Assembly (NCBI RefSeq): GCF_938017615.1 | Contig: NZ_CALIJA010000103.1 | Span: forward strand, 1-48,289 | Direction: 5' to 3' | DNA: 48,289 nt | Origin: an uncultured Campylobacter sp. | GTDB taxonomy: Bacteria; Campylobacterota; Campylobacteria; Campylobacterales; Campylobacteraceae | Shown here: positions 7,587 through 15,850 of the stretch, in pieces | Layout of the letters: each line of letters opens with the position of its first letter | How positions within the stretch are numbered: the first letter of the stretch is position 1 | The notes under the pieces: model-generated | Database searches by the model: none | What the model saw: the letters and a program-made list of their open reading frames with translations, nothing else | What the model was told of the DNA's origin: nothing | Made by a program: the position numbers and the translations under genes

Positions 7587-8420
7587 TTACTTACTAATCG
7601 AGTTTAAAAATTCTAAATTCTCGCATCCCATCTTGATGCCGCCGTCACAGCTTTTTTTGAAAAACTCTTTTGCTTTGGCGTTATCGGACTTCACACCCTT
7701 GCCCTCGGCGTACATTATGGCTAGGTTATTGCAGCCGTCGAAGTGGCCGAGGCTGCACGCCTTTTCATACTGCTGCTTTGCTTGCTTATAATCCTGGTCC
7801 ACCCCCTGCCCGAAGGCGTATAGATAGCCCAGATTGTTGCAGCCGATGCCGATGTCGCCACCGCAAGCCTTTTCGTAAAAAATTTTAGCCTTTGCGAAGC
7901 TTTGCTGTACGCCTTCGCCCTTCAGATACAGATAGCCCAGGTTGTTGCAGCCCATCATATCGCCGTAGGTGCAGGCTTTTTCATAAAGGCTAGCGGCCTT
8001 GGCTACGTCTTTCGCGAGCCCGGCGCCGTTTGCGTATAAAAGCCCGAGCGATGTGCAGCCCTCGTTATCTTTGCAGGCTTTTTCGTAATAAGCCGCGGCT
8101 TTGGTGAAATTTTGATCCGCGCCGTTGCCGCTTTCGTAGATATAGCCTAGATTGTTGCACGCAAGCGCAAATTTAGCGCTGCACGCCTTCTCGTAGAGGC
8201 TGATCGCTTTTTCGAAATTTTTCTCTACGTTGCCGGTGCCCTCAAAATACAAAACGGCTAGATTATAGCATCCCGAAGCTTTATTTTCCAAACCGCACGC
8301 TCGCTCGTAAATTTCTGCGAGTTTTTTATGATCGCCGCTTTGCTGAGCTTGAATGCCCTCGCTTATAAAGCCCGCGTTTGCCGCGGCAACCAAAACCAGC
8401 GCTATTAGAATTTTTTTCAA
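7587..8420 (-). CDS. Exported Sel1-repeat protein of the mcc operon
   Basis: A 277-residue protein with a signal peptide (MKKILIALVLVAAANA) and about seven Sel1-like repeats of about 36 residues. Each has the pattern GCNNLGYLY..G.GV..D..KA...YEKAC, with a Cys pair per repeat as in the Helicobacter cysteine-rich Hcp proteins. The paired cysteines probably form disulfides, which fits a periplasmic location. It lies 10 bases after ccsA1 and 31 bases before the double NosL gene, so it is co-transcribed with the mcc genes. Sel1 repeats are protein-interaction scaffolds. A role in assembling MccA, CcsA1 or the copper proteins is plausible but not shown. Two other Sel1 proteins are encoded at the far end of the window. 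Confidence 0.88.
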   Translation of the reverse strand: MKKILIALVLVAAANAGFISEGIQAQQSGDHKKLAEIYERACGLENKASGCYNLAVLYFEGTGNVEKNFEKAISLYEKACSAKFALACNNLGYIYESGNGADQNFTKAAAYYEKACKDNEGCTSLGLLYANGAGLAKDVAKAASLYEKACTYGDMMGCNNLGYLYLKGEGVQQSFAKAKIFYEKACGGDIGIGCNNLGYLYAFGQGVDQDYKQAKQQYEKACSLGHFDGCNNLAIMYAEGKGVKSDNAKAKEFFKKSCDGGIKMGCENLEFLNSISK

Positions 8421-8430
8421 ATTTACTCCT

Positions 8431-11121
8431 TTATATCGTTTTTACGTCCCTGCCTCTAAAAGCAAGAGCGATTATTAAAATTATCGCCGCTATTATACAA
8501 TAAAACGGCGCGAGTATCTGCGGCGTATCTCCAGCGGCGTAAGAGTGCATGCCGGTGAGGTAGAAATTTACGCCGAAATAGGTCATTATGATCGAGCTAT
8601 ACGCGAGCGTCGAGCTCACGCAATAAACATAGATCGAACCGAGCTTCGGGATAAGCTTTAGATGCAGCACGATTGCATAGACGATGATCGAGACATACGA
8701 CCAGGTCTCTTTGCTATCCCAGCCCCAGTATCGCCCCCAGCTCTCATTCGCCCATACGCCGCCGAAGAAATTTCCGAGCGTCAGCATCGAAAGCCCCACT
8801 ATGAGACTGATCTCGTTGATCGCCGTTATATATCTGATCTGCGCATTGAGCCGCTCGCGATTGGCGCCGTTTTTAAGCGCCATCAAAACAAGAGCTAAAA
8901 GCCCAAGCAGGCAGCTAAGCCCTAAAAATCCATAGCTAGCCGTAATAACCGAGACGTGGATGCTAAGCCAATAGGATTTTAGCACCGGCACGAGGTTGGT
9001 AATCTGCGGATTTACGAAGCTCATATGCGCTACGAGCATTACGATGCTAGCTAGCAGGCAACTCGCGCTTAGCGTAAGTAGGGACTTTCTAAAAAATATG
9101 ATCCCTGCAAGCGCCGCCGACCAGCCGATGTAGATCATCGACTCATAGCTATCGCTCCACGGCGCGTGAGCCGCGACATACCAGCGCAACGCAAGCGCGA
9201 GGGTATGTGCCGCAAAGCTTGTGGCAAAGGCTGTGAATAAAATTTTTTGCGCGAGCACAAAGCGCTTGCCGCAAAGTGCGCCCAAAAGCGCCAATATTAG
9301 AGCTACGCCGCCTAGGACCATATAGCAATAAACGAGCTTTTTGAAAACCGAAGCTTTGTTGTAAAACACCTCGGCTTTGACGCGACTAACGCTTGGAAGA
9401 ATAGCTACCGAGGTGGCTCTTTGGTAGTTTTTCAGCTCCGCAAGTGCGGCATCCGCTTTAGCCCAATCATTATCCGAAATTCCATCCTGCAAGCCGTTTA
9501 GATAGTCATTTAGCACGCCTTTGATCTGCGGAGCGATACTATAATCCGCAAAGGCGTCGTTCGGCGAGAGCCACGCGTTTTGCGGGTCGTTCGGCACGGG
9601 GATAAATTTAAAAAACACCCCCCTAAAGGTCAGATACGCGATGTTTAGCCGCTCGTCGAATTTAATCAGCTCGTTATCGAGTACGCCGCGGCGCGAGGCG
9701 CTTTTTTCATTCGCCTCGTCCAGGGCGTGGGCTAGCTTGTAGTTGCCGTTTTCATCAAAGACCGAATTAAAGCTCGCATATCGCTCCTGCGGGGCTAAGC
9801 CCAGCATCTTTTTGATCTCGTCGTTTTTGATCTTGATGATCTTTTGATCGCGCCAAAACGCGGGGTTTAGGCTCATTCCTAGGATCATCTGCTCGGCGCT
9901 TAAGCCGTAAAGCCCCTCCGTGCCCGAAATTTTATTTACGATCTCGCTTGCTTCGGTGCTAAGCGGCTTGATTCTACCCATGTAATCTTGCACCAAAAGC
10001 TCCGCGAACGCGCCGTTTGCGTGAACGCGCGAGTTGGCTTTAAGGTTTGCTAGATAGTTTTCATCCGCGGCGCGAAGCTCAATGCTGAAAAAAAGCGGCG
10101 CGATCAAAAGAAGCGCGGCAGGCGCGTTATTTTTGATAAATTTAGCTAGCTTTTTAAACCTGCTGCCGGCGGTAAAAAGATTTCCGATAAATCCGACGCA
10201 AAGCAAGAAATAGCCGAAATAGGTAGGGATTTTACCCGGATCGCGGTTAAGCTCCAGCACCGTGCCCAGCTCGTCCGTGTCGTAGGAGGATTGAAAGAGC
10301 TTAAAGCCGCCAAAGCTTAGCGGATGGTTCATATAAATTTCATACTCCCCCGCGCTCTTTCCCTCTTTTAAAATTTCAACGTCGCTAGCATAGGATGATG
10401 GACTTTGCGAGCCAGGGTAGCGCTCGAGCTTAAATTTCAAAAGCTTTACCGCAAACGGAAGCTCTATGAGTTTCGAGCCCCAGCTTAGCATTATCTCCTC
10501 GCCGTCAAAGTTTAAAATTTTAGGTTCCCCGAGCCAGCCAGCGCCGCCGCGCAGCTGCGCTTCTTGCTCGCTTCCGCCCTCAAAGCCCACCTTTACCGCA
10601 AGCGTGCCCTGCTCGCCTTTGGGCGCGGGTTTGTAGGAGCTAAATTTGACGGTGAAGTTTTTTGAGTTTATGGTTTGCGTGAAGCTAAAATCGTTATCGC
10701 CGATCTGGCTTAAATTTAGCGGGTGCTCAAACAGCGCGTCTTGCGTACGGATTTGCAAGTATGGCTTGACGCTCACCATCTCGTTTTCGCTCTCGCCCGC
10801 TCTTACGTGCAGCACGCCCTCGGTGCCGAAATAGCGCGTCAGCGCCGCGCCGATAAAGATAACGATAAATGCCGTGTGAAGGACGAAGGAGCCGAAGCGG
10901 CGCCACATTTTAGATTTTATGATTATGCCGAGCAGGCTCAGCGTCGCAGCACCCATGACGCACTCATACCAGCGCGCCTCATAGACTAAAATTTTAGCAG
11001 TTTGCGTATCGTAAATGCTCTCTAAAAAGGTTGCGACGCCGGCACCTGCGGCTAGAATAAAAAGGAGGCAGAGCGCGAACTTGTAAGAGATGAAAAATTT
11101 TAATATTTTTAGCGCGCTCAT
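8431..11121 (-). CDS. ccsA1: CcsBA-type cytochrome c synthase, CcsA1
   Basis: An 896-residue fused System II cytochrome c synthase. The N-terminal ResB/CcsB part has four membrane helices around a large periplasmic domain. The C-terminal CcsA part has several helices and the haem-handling WWD motif, seen as ESWGRYWGWDSKETWSYVS near residue 790. Candidate haem-ligand histidines are in HTAFIVIFIG, AHMSFVNPQ, IHVSVITASYG and LHLKLIPKL. In W. succinogenes a dedicated synthase, CcsA1, encoded in the mcc cluster attaches haem to the CX15CH site of MccA. The same position here, 15 bases after mccD, and the CX15CH site in the neighbouring mccA support that specific job. Other synthases for CXXCH sites should be elsewhere in the genome. 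Confidence 0.93.
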   Translation of the reverse strand: MSALKILKFFISYKFALCLLFILAAGAGVATFLESIYDTQTAKILVYEARWYECVMGAATLSLLGIIIKSKMWRRFGSFVLHTAFIVIFIGAALTRYFGTEGVLHVRAGESENEMVSVKPYLQIRTQDALFEHPLNLSQIGDNDFSFTQTINSKNFTVKFSSYKPAPKGEQGTLAVKVGFEGGSEQEAQLRGGAGWLGEPKILNFDGEEIMLSWGSKLIELPFAVKLLKFKLERYPGSQSPSSYASDVEILKEGKSAGEYEIYMNHPLSFGGFKLFQSSYDTDELGTVLELNRDPGKIPTYFGYFLLCVGFIGNLFTAGSRFKKLAKFIKNNAPAALLLIAPLFFSIELRAADENYLANLKANSRVHANGAFAELLVQDYMGRIKPLSTEASEIVNKISGTEGLYGLSAEQMILGMSLNPAFWRDQKIIKIKNDEIKKMLGLAPQERYASFNSVFDENGNYKLAHALDEANEKSASRRGVLDNELIKFDERLNIAYLTFRGVFFKFIPVPNDPQNAWLSPNDAFADYSIAPQIKGVLNDYLNGLQDGISDNDWAKADAALAELKNYQRATSVAILPSVSRVKAEVFYNKASVFKKLVYCYMVLGGVALILALLGALCGKRFVLAQKILFTAFATSFAAHTLALALRWYVAAHAPWSDSYESMIYIGWSAALAGIIFFRKSLLTLSASCLLASIVMLVAHMSFVNPQITNLVPVLKSYWLSIHVSVITASYGFLGLSCLLGLLALVLMALKNGANRERLNAQIRYITAINEISLIVGLSMLTLGNFFGGVWANESWGRYWGWDSKETWSYVSIIVYAIVLHLKLIPKLGSIYVYCVSSTLAYSSIIMTYFGVNFYLTGMHSYAAGDTPQILAPFYCIIAAIILIIALAFRGRDVKTI

Positions 11122-11136
11122 TAACCCTCCGCAGTT

Positions 11137-12108
11137 TTACATTATTATATCGTAAGTTTGTCCCGCGTATAGTATAAACATTCTAAGAAGTAATACTCCG
11201 ACCACGCTAGCAAGCGCGCTAACGTAGAACGCAAACGCGGTGTGAGCGATCTTTTTGCCCAGTGCGAAATTTAAAACTAGCGGTACGCAAAAGCCTACGC
11301 CTACGACGCCTAGCCAAAACATCTTCGCATAAAATCCCTCGCTAAATGCGACGCTCGCGGCTTTTTGTACGTCGCTGCCCGTTATTAGTGAGACGAAAAT
11401 CATGCCGATTAGTAAAATTTCCATCGCTAAAACCGGCCACTCGACCGCGTGTAAAATTTTAAGATCGCCGCCGTGCGGGTCGGCTTTAAAGAAAAGCGCG
11501 GCTATTAGGCTAGATCCCGCGATACCAGCCGATAAGCCAGACGCCACGAAAAGCGCAGGTAAAACAGCGGTATTAAGGATAGGAAATCTAACCAAAACCG
11601 AGATCAAAAAGCCCGTATAGGCGCAGATCGCGACCGCAAAAACAAGCGTAAGCGCAAGAAGTAGCGGGCGAAGCGCGTTTAAAATTTTTATTACGAGCGT
11701 GAAAAGCCCTTTTAAAAAAGTAAGTCTGCGCGATAAAAATCCGCTAAGATCAGCTTCAAACGCATAAAGGCAGGCTAAGAAGCTAAGCGGGATATAGACG
11801 CAAAGCGCCGCTACGCCCACGGACATAACCGAGGTGAAGTTATAATTAATCAAAATTTTCCAGAAAAGTAGCGGCCTCTCAAGGTCGGCTACCAGGCAGA
11901 CCATACCGAGTAAAATCGTAACTAAAGATAGCAGCGACGCGGCCTTAAACAGCGGCGTGCTTTCGGTCTGTTTTTTGTAAAATTTGACGAGGATCGCGAC
12001 TACTAAAGCGCCGCCGCTCATACCCGCCAGCAAAAGATAGACCGCTATCGGCCAGCCCCACTCTACGCCGTGCGAGAAGGTCGCAGTGAAATTTATGGCT
12101 CCGTTCAT
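11137..12108 (-). CDS. mccD: MccD, NrfD/PsrC-family membrane quinol dehydrogenase subunit
   Basis: A 323-residue integral membrane protein of the NrfD/PsrC family with about eight to nine helices. The family start region is clear: EWGWPIAVYLLLAGMSGGAL, and later SLVTILLGMVCLVADLERPL followed by FWKILINYNFTSVMSVG. Such proteins oxidise menaquinol and pass electrons to a partner ferredoxin-like subunit. The gene begins one base after the stop of the four-cluster protein MccC, which is its expected partner. Together they would feed MccA. It carries no haem motif. Assignment as mccD rests on family plus conserved gene order mccA-B-C-D-ccsA1. Confidence 0.93.
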   Translation of the reverse strand: MNGAINFTATFSHGVEWGWPIAVYLLLAGMSGGALVVAILVKFYKKQTESTPLFKAASLLSLVTILLGMVCLVADLERPLLFWKILINYNFTSVMSVGVAALCVYIPLSFLACLYAFEADLSGFLSRRLTFLKGLFTLVIKILNALRPLLLALTLVFAVAICAYTGFLISVLVRFPILNTAVLPALFVASGLSAGIAGSSLIAALFFKADPHGGDLKILHAVEWPVLAMEILLIGMIFVSLITGSDVQKAASVAFSEGFYAKMFWLGVVGVGFCVPLVLNFALGKKIAHTAFAFYVSALASVVGVLLLRMFILYAGQTYDIIM

Positions 12109-12109
12109 A

Positions 12110-12817
12110 TCACACCCCCAGTTTTACCGCAGGAATATAGCGCAGGCTCGGCTTCGTGCCGCACTCAGGATGCATTCGCAGGCTGTCTTTTACGCGAAGT
12201 AGCTTGCTGATGTGCGAGTCTTCGTCGTTTAGATCGCCAAACACGATCGCCTCGTATCTGCACGCCTCGATGCAGGCCGGCTCGTGACCGTCTTTTAAAT
12301 TCGTATCCAAGCAGAAGTTACAGCTCTCTGCGGCTCTTATTTCGTGATTTATAAAGCGCACGTCGTAAGGACAGGCGACGATGCAGTATTTACAGGCGAT
12401 GCAATCATCGGTGTTCATCGTCGTGATGCCGGTTTTTTCGTCCTTGTGACAGGCTTTCGTCGGGCAGACGTTCACGCACGGCGCGTCCTCGCACTGCTGA
12501 CAAGATACTCTAACATAGCGCTTTTCTTTCAAATTTAGCGGATCGGTTTTGTCCTGGATAAAAAGCCTCATTTGACCTTTCGGAACCAAATTTACCTTTT
12601 TACAGGCGATCTCGCAATCGGTACAGCCCACGCATTTGTTCTGATCGAATATCATGCCGTAGTGCGGCTTTTTCGGCTCTTGCTTTTTAGCACTTGCGTT
12701 TACATCTTGCGCATTTTTATCTGTGCCGTTTTGTGCGAGCAAGCTTGAGGCGATTGCGCCGAGCCCCAAAGAGCCGAGTGCGGCGGATTTTATAAAATTT
12801 CTTCTTTGCTTTTGCAT
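12110..12817 (-). CDS. mccC: MccC, Tat-exported ferredoxin with four [4Fe-4S] motifs
   Basis: A 235-residue NrfC/PsrB-like iron-sulfur protein. A twin-arginine signal is at the start (RRNFIK, residues 5-10, then a hydrophobic stretch to about 28). Sixteen cysteines form four cluster sets: C62/65/68/72; C106/109/114/118; C139/142/145/149; and C166/169/182/186. In this family the protein sits on the periplasmic side and relays electrons from the NrfD-type subunit to the terminal reductase. The order after mccB and before mccD matches the W. succinogenes mcc cluster. An AGGAG-type site precedes the start. All ligands appear intact. Confidence 0.94.
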   Translation of the reverse strand: MQKQRRNFIKSAALGSLGLGAIASSLLAQNGTDKNAQDVNASAKKQEPKKPHYGMIFDQNKCVGCTDCEIACKKVNLVPKGQMRLFIQDKTDPLNLKEKRYVRVSCQQCEDAPCVNVCPTKACHKDEKTGITTMNTDDCIACKYCIVACPYDVRFINHEIRAAESCNFCLDTNLKDGHEPACIEACRYEAIVFGDLNDEDSHISKLLRVKDSLRMHPECGTKPSLRYIPAVKLGV

Positions 12818-12845
12818 ATTCTCCTCCGACTAAATTTAAGCAAAA

Positions 12846-13619
12846 CTACTTTGTTTTATTCGCGTCGTGAAAGCTTTTAGCCTCGCTCTCGCTAAGCTTT
12901 TTGGCCGCATCGGCAAGCTCGCCGGGCTTTAAAACCTTTAGTAGTTCGGCTTCAAAAATCACCACAGAACCCGCAGGAATTCTATCTACGTCCACGTTGC
13001 CGTAGGCTAAATTACTAGGGATTGTAAATTTATATTTCGAGCCCGTATTCATCAAAAGCAACCCCTCGCGCAATCCGTCGATTAAGCCTATCATAGAAAG
13101 ATGCGCCGGAATTTTAGACGCGAAAGTATCGTCAAATACGCTACCGTTCGTCAAATACGCCTTGTAGTTCATCACTACTACGCTCTCAGGCTTTGGCTTT
13201 TCGCCCATACCTAGCTTTAAAATTTCATATTGAAGACCGGATTTTGTGGTTTTAACGTCCGGATTTTTGGCATTTTTCGCCATAAATTCCTTGCCCGCTT
13301 TTAAATTTTTATCAAGCTCCGCTTTGGAATTTGTTTCTACGATCTTATTTAGCTTATCGGCTCTTTGATTCAAAAGCGCAATAATTTCCTCATCTTTTAG
13401 CTTCTGCTGCTTTTTAAGAGCGTCCAAAAACCCCTCTATCACCGCATCTAAGTCATATTTGACGCCTAATGCGGCTTGTGAATGCAGCTGGTTTGAAACA
13501 TAGCTTCCGGTAGAAGCTCCGATGCTATAAGATTCTTTTTGTTCTTGCGTAGTTAAATTCGCGCCCAACGCGCAGCTTGCCAAAACGATAGGCAAGAAAA
13601 TTTTTAGTCTTTTTTGCAT
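12846..13619 (-). CDS. mccB: MccB, FKBP-type peptidyl-prolyl isomerase
   Basis: A 257-residue isomerase of the Mip/FkpA type. The N-terminal signal ends in LASC (Cys16), which could be a lipobox, so a lipoprotein is possible. Residues about 25-115 form a helical dimerisation domain, and about 125-225 the FKBP domain, with VFDDTF, GLREGLLLMNTGSKYKF and IPAGSVVIFEAELLKV. An FKBP or parvulin-type helper is encoded in known mcc clusters and is thought to assist folding of the multihaem reductase. It follows mccA after a strong hairpin, so it may be expressed at a lower level than mccA. A short charged helix ends the protein. Confidence 0.93.
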   Translation of the reverse strand: MQKRLKIFLPIVLASCALGANLTTQEQKESYSIGASTGSYVSNQLHSQAALGVKYDLDAVIEGFLDALKKQQKLKDEEIIALLNQRADKLNKIVETNSKAELDKNLKAGKEFMAKNAKNPDVKTTKSGLQYEILKLGMGEKPKPESVVVMNYKAYLTNGSVFDDTFASKIPAHLSMIGLIDGLREGLLLMNTGSKYKFTIPSNLAYGNVDVDRIPAGSVVIFEAELLKVLKPGELADAAKKLSESEAKSFHDANKTK

Positions 13620-13635
13620 ACATTTGCCTTTTAAA

Positions 13636-13667
13636 TTTCGGGGCCGCGAACTTACGCGACCCCGAAA
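13636..13667 (-). terminator. Stable hairpin between mccA and mccB
   Basis: Arms TTTCGGGGCCGCG (13636-13648) and CGCGACCCCGAAA (13655-13667) enclose a six-base loop. Read as minus-strand RNA the single imperfect position becomes a U-G wobble, giving a 13-pair stem, whereas plus-strand RNA would have a C-A mismatch. It starts three bases after the mccA stop and is followed by TTTAAAA rather than a long U tract. It probably acts as a partial terminator or 3' stabiliser that keeps mccA mRNA in excess over the downstream genes. Confidence 0.75.
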
Positions 13668-13670
13668 GAA

Positions 13671-15746
13671 TTATAAATTATTATTTAGAATTCTTTGAGC
13701 CTCTTTGATATACTCTTTAGCAGCCTCTAGCCTTTGCTTAGTATATTTAAAGCCATGCATTCCCCATGAGCCGTCTTTTTCGATAAGATCGACGGTGTCT
13801 TGAGCTTTTTCTATTAGCTCGTAAACGCGAGTTTTGTCGCTGGAGTTAAGCTTTTTAGTCTCAAGGATAGAGTAAATTCCTTGAATACCGATCTTAACTT
13901 GCGAGAAGTCGCTCTTAATCGGAGTTTGCCAGCCCATAACCTCATCGTAAACCTGCTTTTGGTTCTTGAAGTGAAGCGTCTCTTTTAGCTCGGAGACGAC
14001 TGGACTATGGCAGCCTTTGGTATCTTGCATATCTTTATCTGCCCAAGACGTTCGTGCGCACGACCACATAAGATCGACGAAATTTCGTCCCTCTTTATTT
14101 CTTTGGAAGTGCCAATCTTTTGCATCTCTTGGACCTTTAGCGGCATCGCCTGCGACTAGAGATTTTCTAGCAGGATCGATGTCGATCTTCCAGATGTGCG
14201 ATCTTCTTTGAGTATCGAATCCCGCGTTGTCTTGGAACTGAATAGCGTAGAAGTTCTCGCAGCTCATCATAAACGGCATGTGGCAAGATGCGCAGGTATT
14301 GTCTTTATGCGTATCGGCTCTTGCGGCGATGTAGGCTTGCTCTTGGTGGCAGTCTTTGCACTCTTTTGTGATCTTAGGCTTTGTATAAAACGCGCTTAAA
14401 TAGCCTTGCTCGGAGTTATAATTTACGCCCTTGACGGTTTTATCGCCAACTACCGGTCCAGTATTATCGTGCGGATCGTGACAGGTTACGCAGCGCATAC
14501 CCTTTTCGTAGTGAGCGGTGAAGTAGGACTGAGAGCCTTCAGAGCCACATCCTGGTCCCATAGATTTAAATTTAGAGCTAAGAGATAGATCGGGATTTCC
14601 GTTGTTTAGCGGATTAGCACGAGCTAAATCAGGGCTATAGTTAAATCTTTGGTGGCAGCGTTCGCAGTTTGAGGTTCTAAAATTTGTAGCGCCGTCAAGG
14701 TGACCGCCCGCTCCATGGCACTCTTCACAGGTGATACCTTTGGAGATAGTGTGCTTTTGAAGCTCTTTTGCATTACCCAAAGCAGCATAGAATTCTTTTT
14801 TAGTTTTAAAGTCGAATTTGAATGGGTGGCAGACTTCACAATACGAGCTGTTTGCTTGGAAAAACATCGATTTTTTATATTTCGCAGCATACGACGCAAG
14901 ACCTCTTACGTAACCGCCGTTATCGCCATAATCGGCTAGAGTTTCCGGGAATTCCGGAACGATCTTTTTAATCTTTTTGACCGTCTCATCGTCTAAATTT
15001 AACGCCCAAGTCCTTTGGAATTGGTTGCCGCCGGCTACGATTTGACCGGTACCATCTCTTAGCAAGCCGCCCTCTACGTGATAGGTTCCGCGTAGAAGCC
15101 ACGCATCTACGTAGCCAAATTTTGTCCTTAGATGCCCCACGGTCGCATAAATTACGTCAGGGGTAATACCTTTTGGAAGGATCGACGCCGTATCCGGGCT
15201 AAATACAGGATCGGTTAGGTTGTTATTAACCTCCGGGTGCTCGCCCGGGAAGCGGATAGTAGTGGCGTGGCGCGATCTGCTCCATGTCTCATACTGCGCA
15301 GGGTGGCACTCGCCGCATTTTTCAGGACCTATGAATTTATTCGGAAATTGCAAAGAAGAGCCCGCAGGGATTCTATACATCATAGAGCTATAGCCCTTGC
15401 CGTCGTCTCTTTTACTCGCCTTTGAAAAGTCAAATCCATGACCTTCCGCAAGCCACTCCAAACCTCGGTCGTGTACATCCATCTTACCGACCGTCTTACC
15501 GCCGTATTTGGTAAAAATCGGGTGATTTTTAAATAGCCAGTCATACATCTCTCGCTCTTCTACGACGTAGTCCTGCAAGGATATGACGCCTCTGCTTTGC
15601 AACGTGCCCTTAGGATTTGCGATGACGTCGCGCGATTTTTGCGACATTTCCATCTCATGCCCCATGCCTTCGTCGGCACAGGCTCCTGCGGCAAAAATGC
15701 TAATACAGGCGAGCGCGCCTAGTAGCATCTTATTCCATTTTTTCAT
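13671..15746 (-). CDS. mccA: MccA, octahaem c-type cytochrome sulfite reductase
   Basis: Terminal reductase of respiratory sulfite reduction (sulfite to sulfide, six electrons), periplasmic. The longest frame begins at 15767, but ATG 15746 (MKKWNK) has a perfect AAAGGAGG just upstream and starts the signal peptide. Residue numbers here count from 15767. Seven CXXCH sites are at C151, C310, C347, C368, C426, C470 and C492. The eighth is CX15CH: C570 and C586-H587 with exactly 15 residues between the cysteines, the hallmark of MccA. Two further cysteines, C407 (GPGCGSEG) and C503 (MMSCENF), are 96 apart. That is the same spacing as the two Cu(I)-binding cysteines reported for the W. succinogenes enzyme (399 and 495). 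The haem-copper active site is therefore complete. A C-terminal helical region ends the protein. Confidence 0.97.
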   Translation of the reverse strand: MKKWNKMLLGALACISIFAAGACADEGMGHEMEMSQKSRDVIANPKGTLQSRGVISLQDYVVEEREMYDWLFKNHPIFTKYGGKTVGKMDVHDRGLEWLAEGHGFDFSKASKRDDGKGYSSMMYRIPAGSSLQFPNKFIGPEKCGECHPAQYETWSRSRHATTIRFPGEHPEVNNNLTDPVFSPDTASILPKGITPDVIYATVGHLRTKFGYVDAWLLRGTYHVEGGLLRDGTGQIVAGGNQFQRTWALNLDDETVKKIKKIVPEFPETLADYGDNGGYVRGLASYAAKYKKSMFFQANSSYCEVCHPFKFDFKTKKEFYAALGNAKELQKHTISKGITCEECHGAGGHLDGATNFRTSNCERCHQRFNYSPDLARANPLNNGNPDLSLSSKFKSMGPGCGSEGSQSYFTAHYEKGMRCVTCHDPHDNTGPVVGDKTVKGVNYNSEQGYLSAFYTKPKITKECKDCHQEQAYIAARADTHKDNTCASCHMPFMMSCENFYAIQFQDNAGFDTQRRSHIWKIDIDPARKSLVAGDAAKGPRDAKDWHFQRNKEGRNFVDLMWSCARTSWADKDMQDTKGCHSPVVSELKETLHFKNQKQVYDEVMGWQTPIKSDFSQVKIGIQGIYSILETKKLNSSDKTRVYELIEKAQDTVDLIEKDGSWGMHGFKYTKQRLEAAKEYIKEAQRILNNNL

Positions 15747-15798
15747 GGCTCCTCCTTTGAAAATCAAATTTTTAAATTAGCAAAGTTTTACGATTGAA

Positions 15799-15830
15799 AT
15801 AATACCAACAAAAAAGGGTGAAAAAGGGAG
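15799..15830 (-). promoter_or_regulatory. Candidate mccA promoter with a 10-bp direct repeat (possible MccR site)
   Basis: On the minus strand GGTATTAT gives a -10-like TATTAT (15799-15804), about 50 bases before the mccA start. Upstream, two directly repeated decamers lie back to back on the plus strand, aaaaagggtg (15811-15820) and aaaaagggag (15821-15830), covering the -35 region. OmpR-type regulators bind direct repeats at about one helical turn, and MccR is encoded just upstream. The link to MccR is inference. Confidence 0.5.
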
Positions 15831-15850
15831 AAATTTAATAAAGTCTAAAT

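Noticed and set aside
13671..15746. NrfA or ordinary octahaem nitrite reductase
   Set aside because: No CXXCK motif, and the CX15CH site with mccBCD-ccsA1 downstream identifies MccA.
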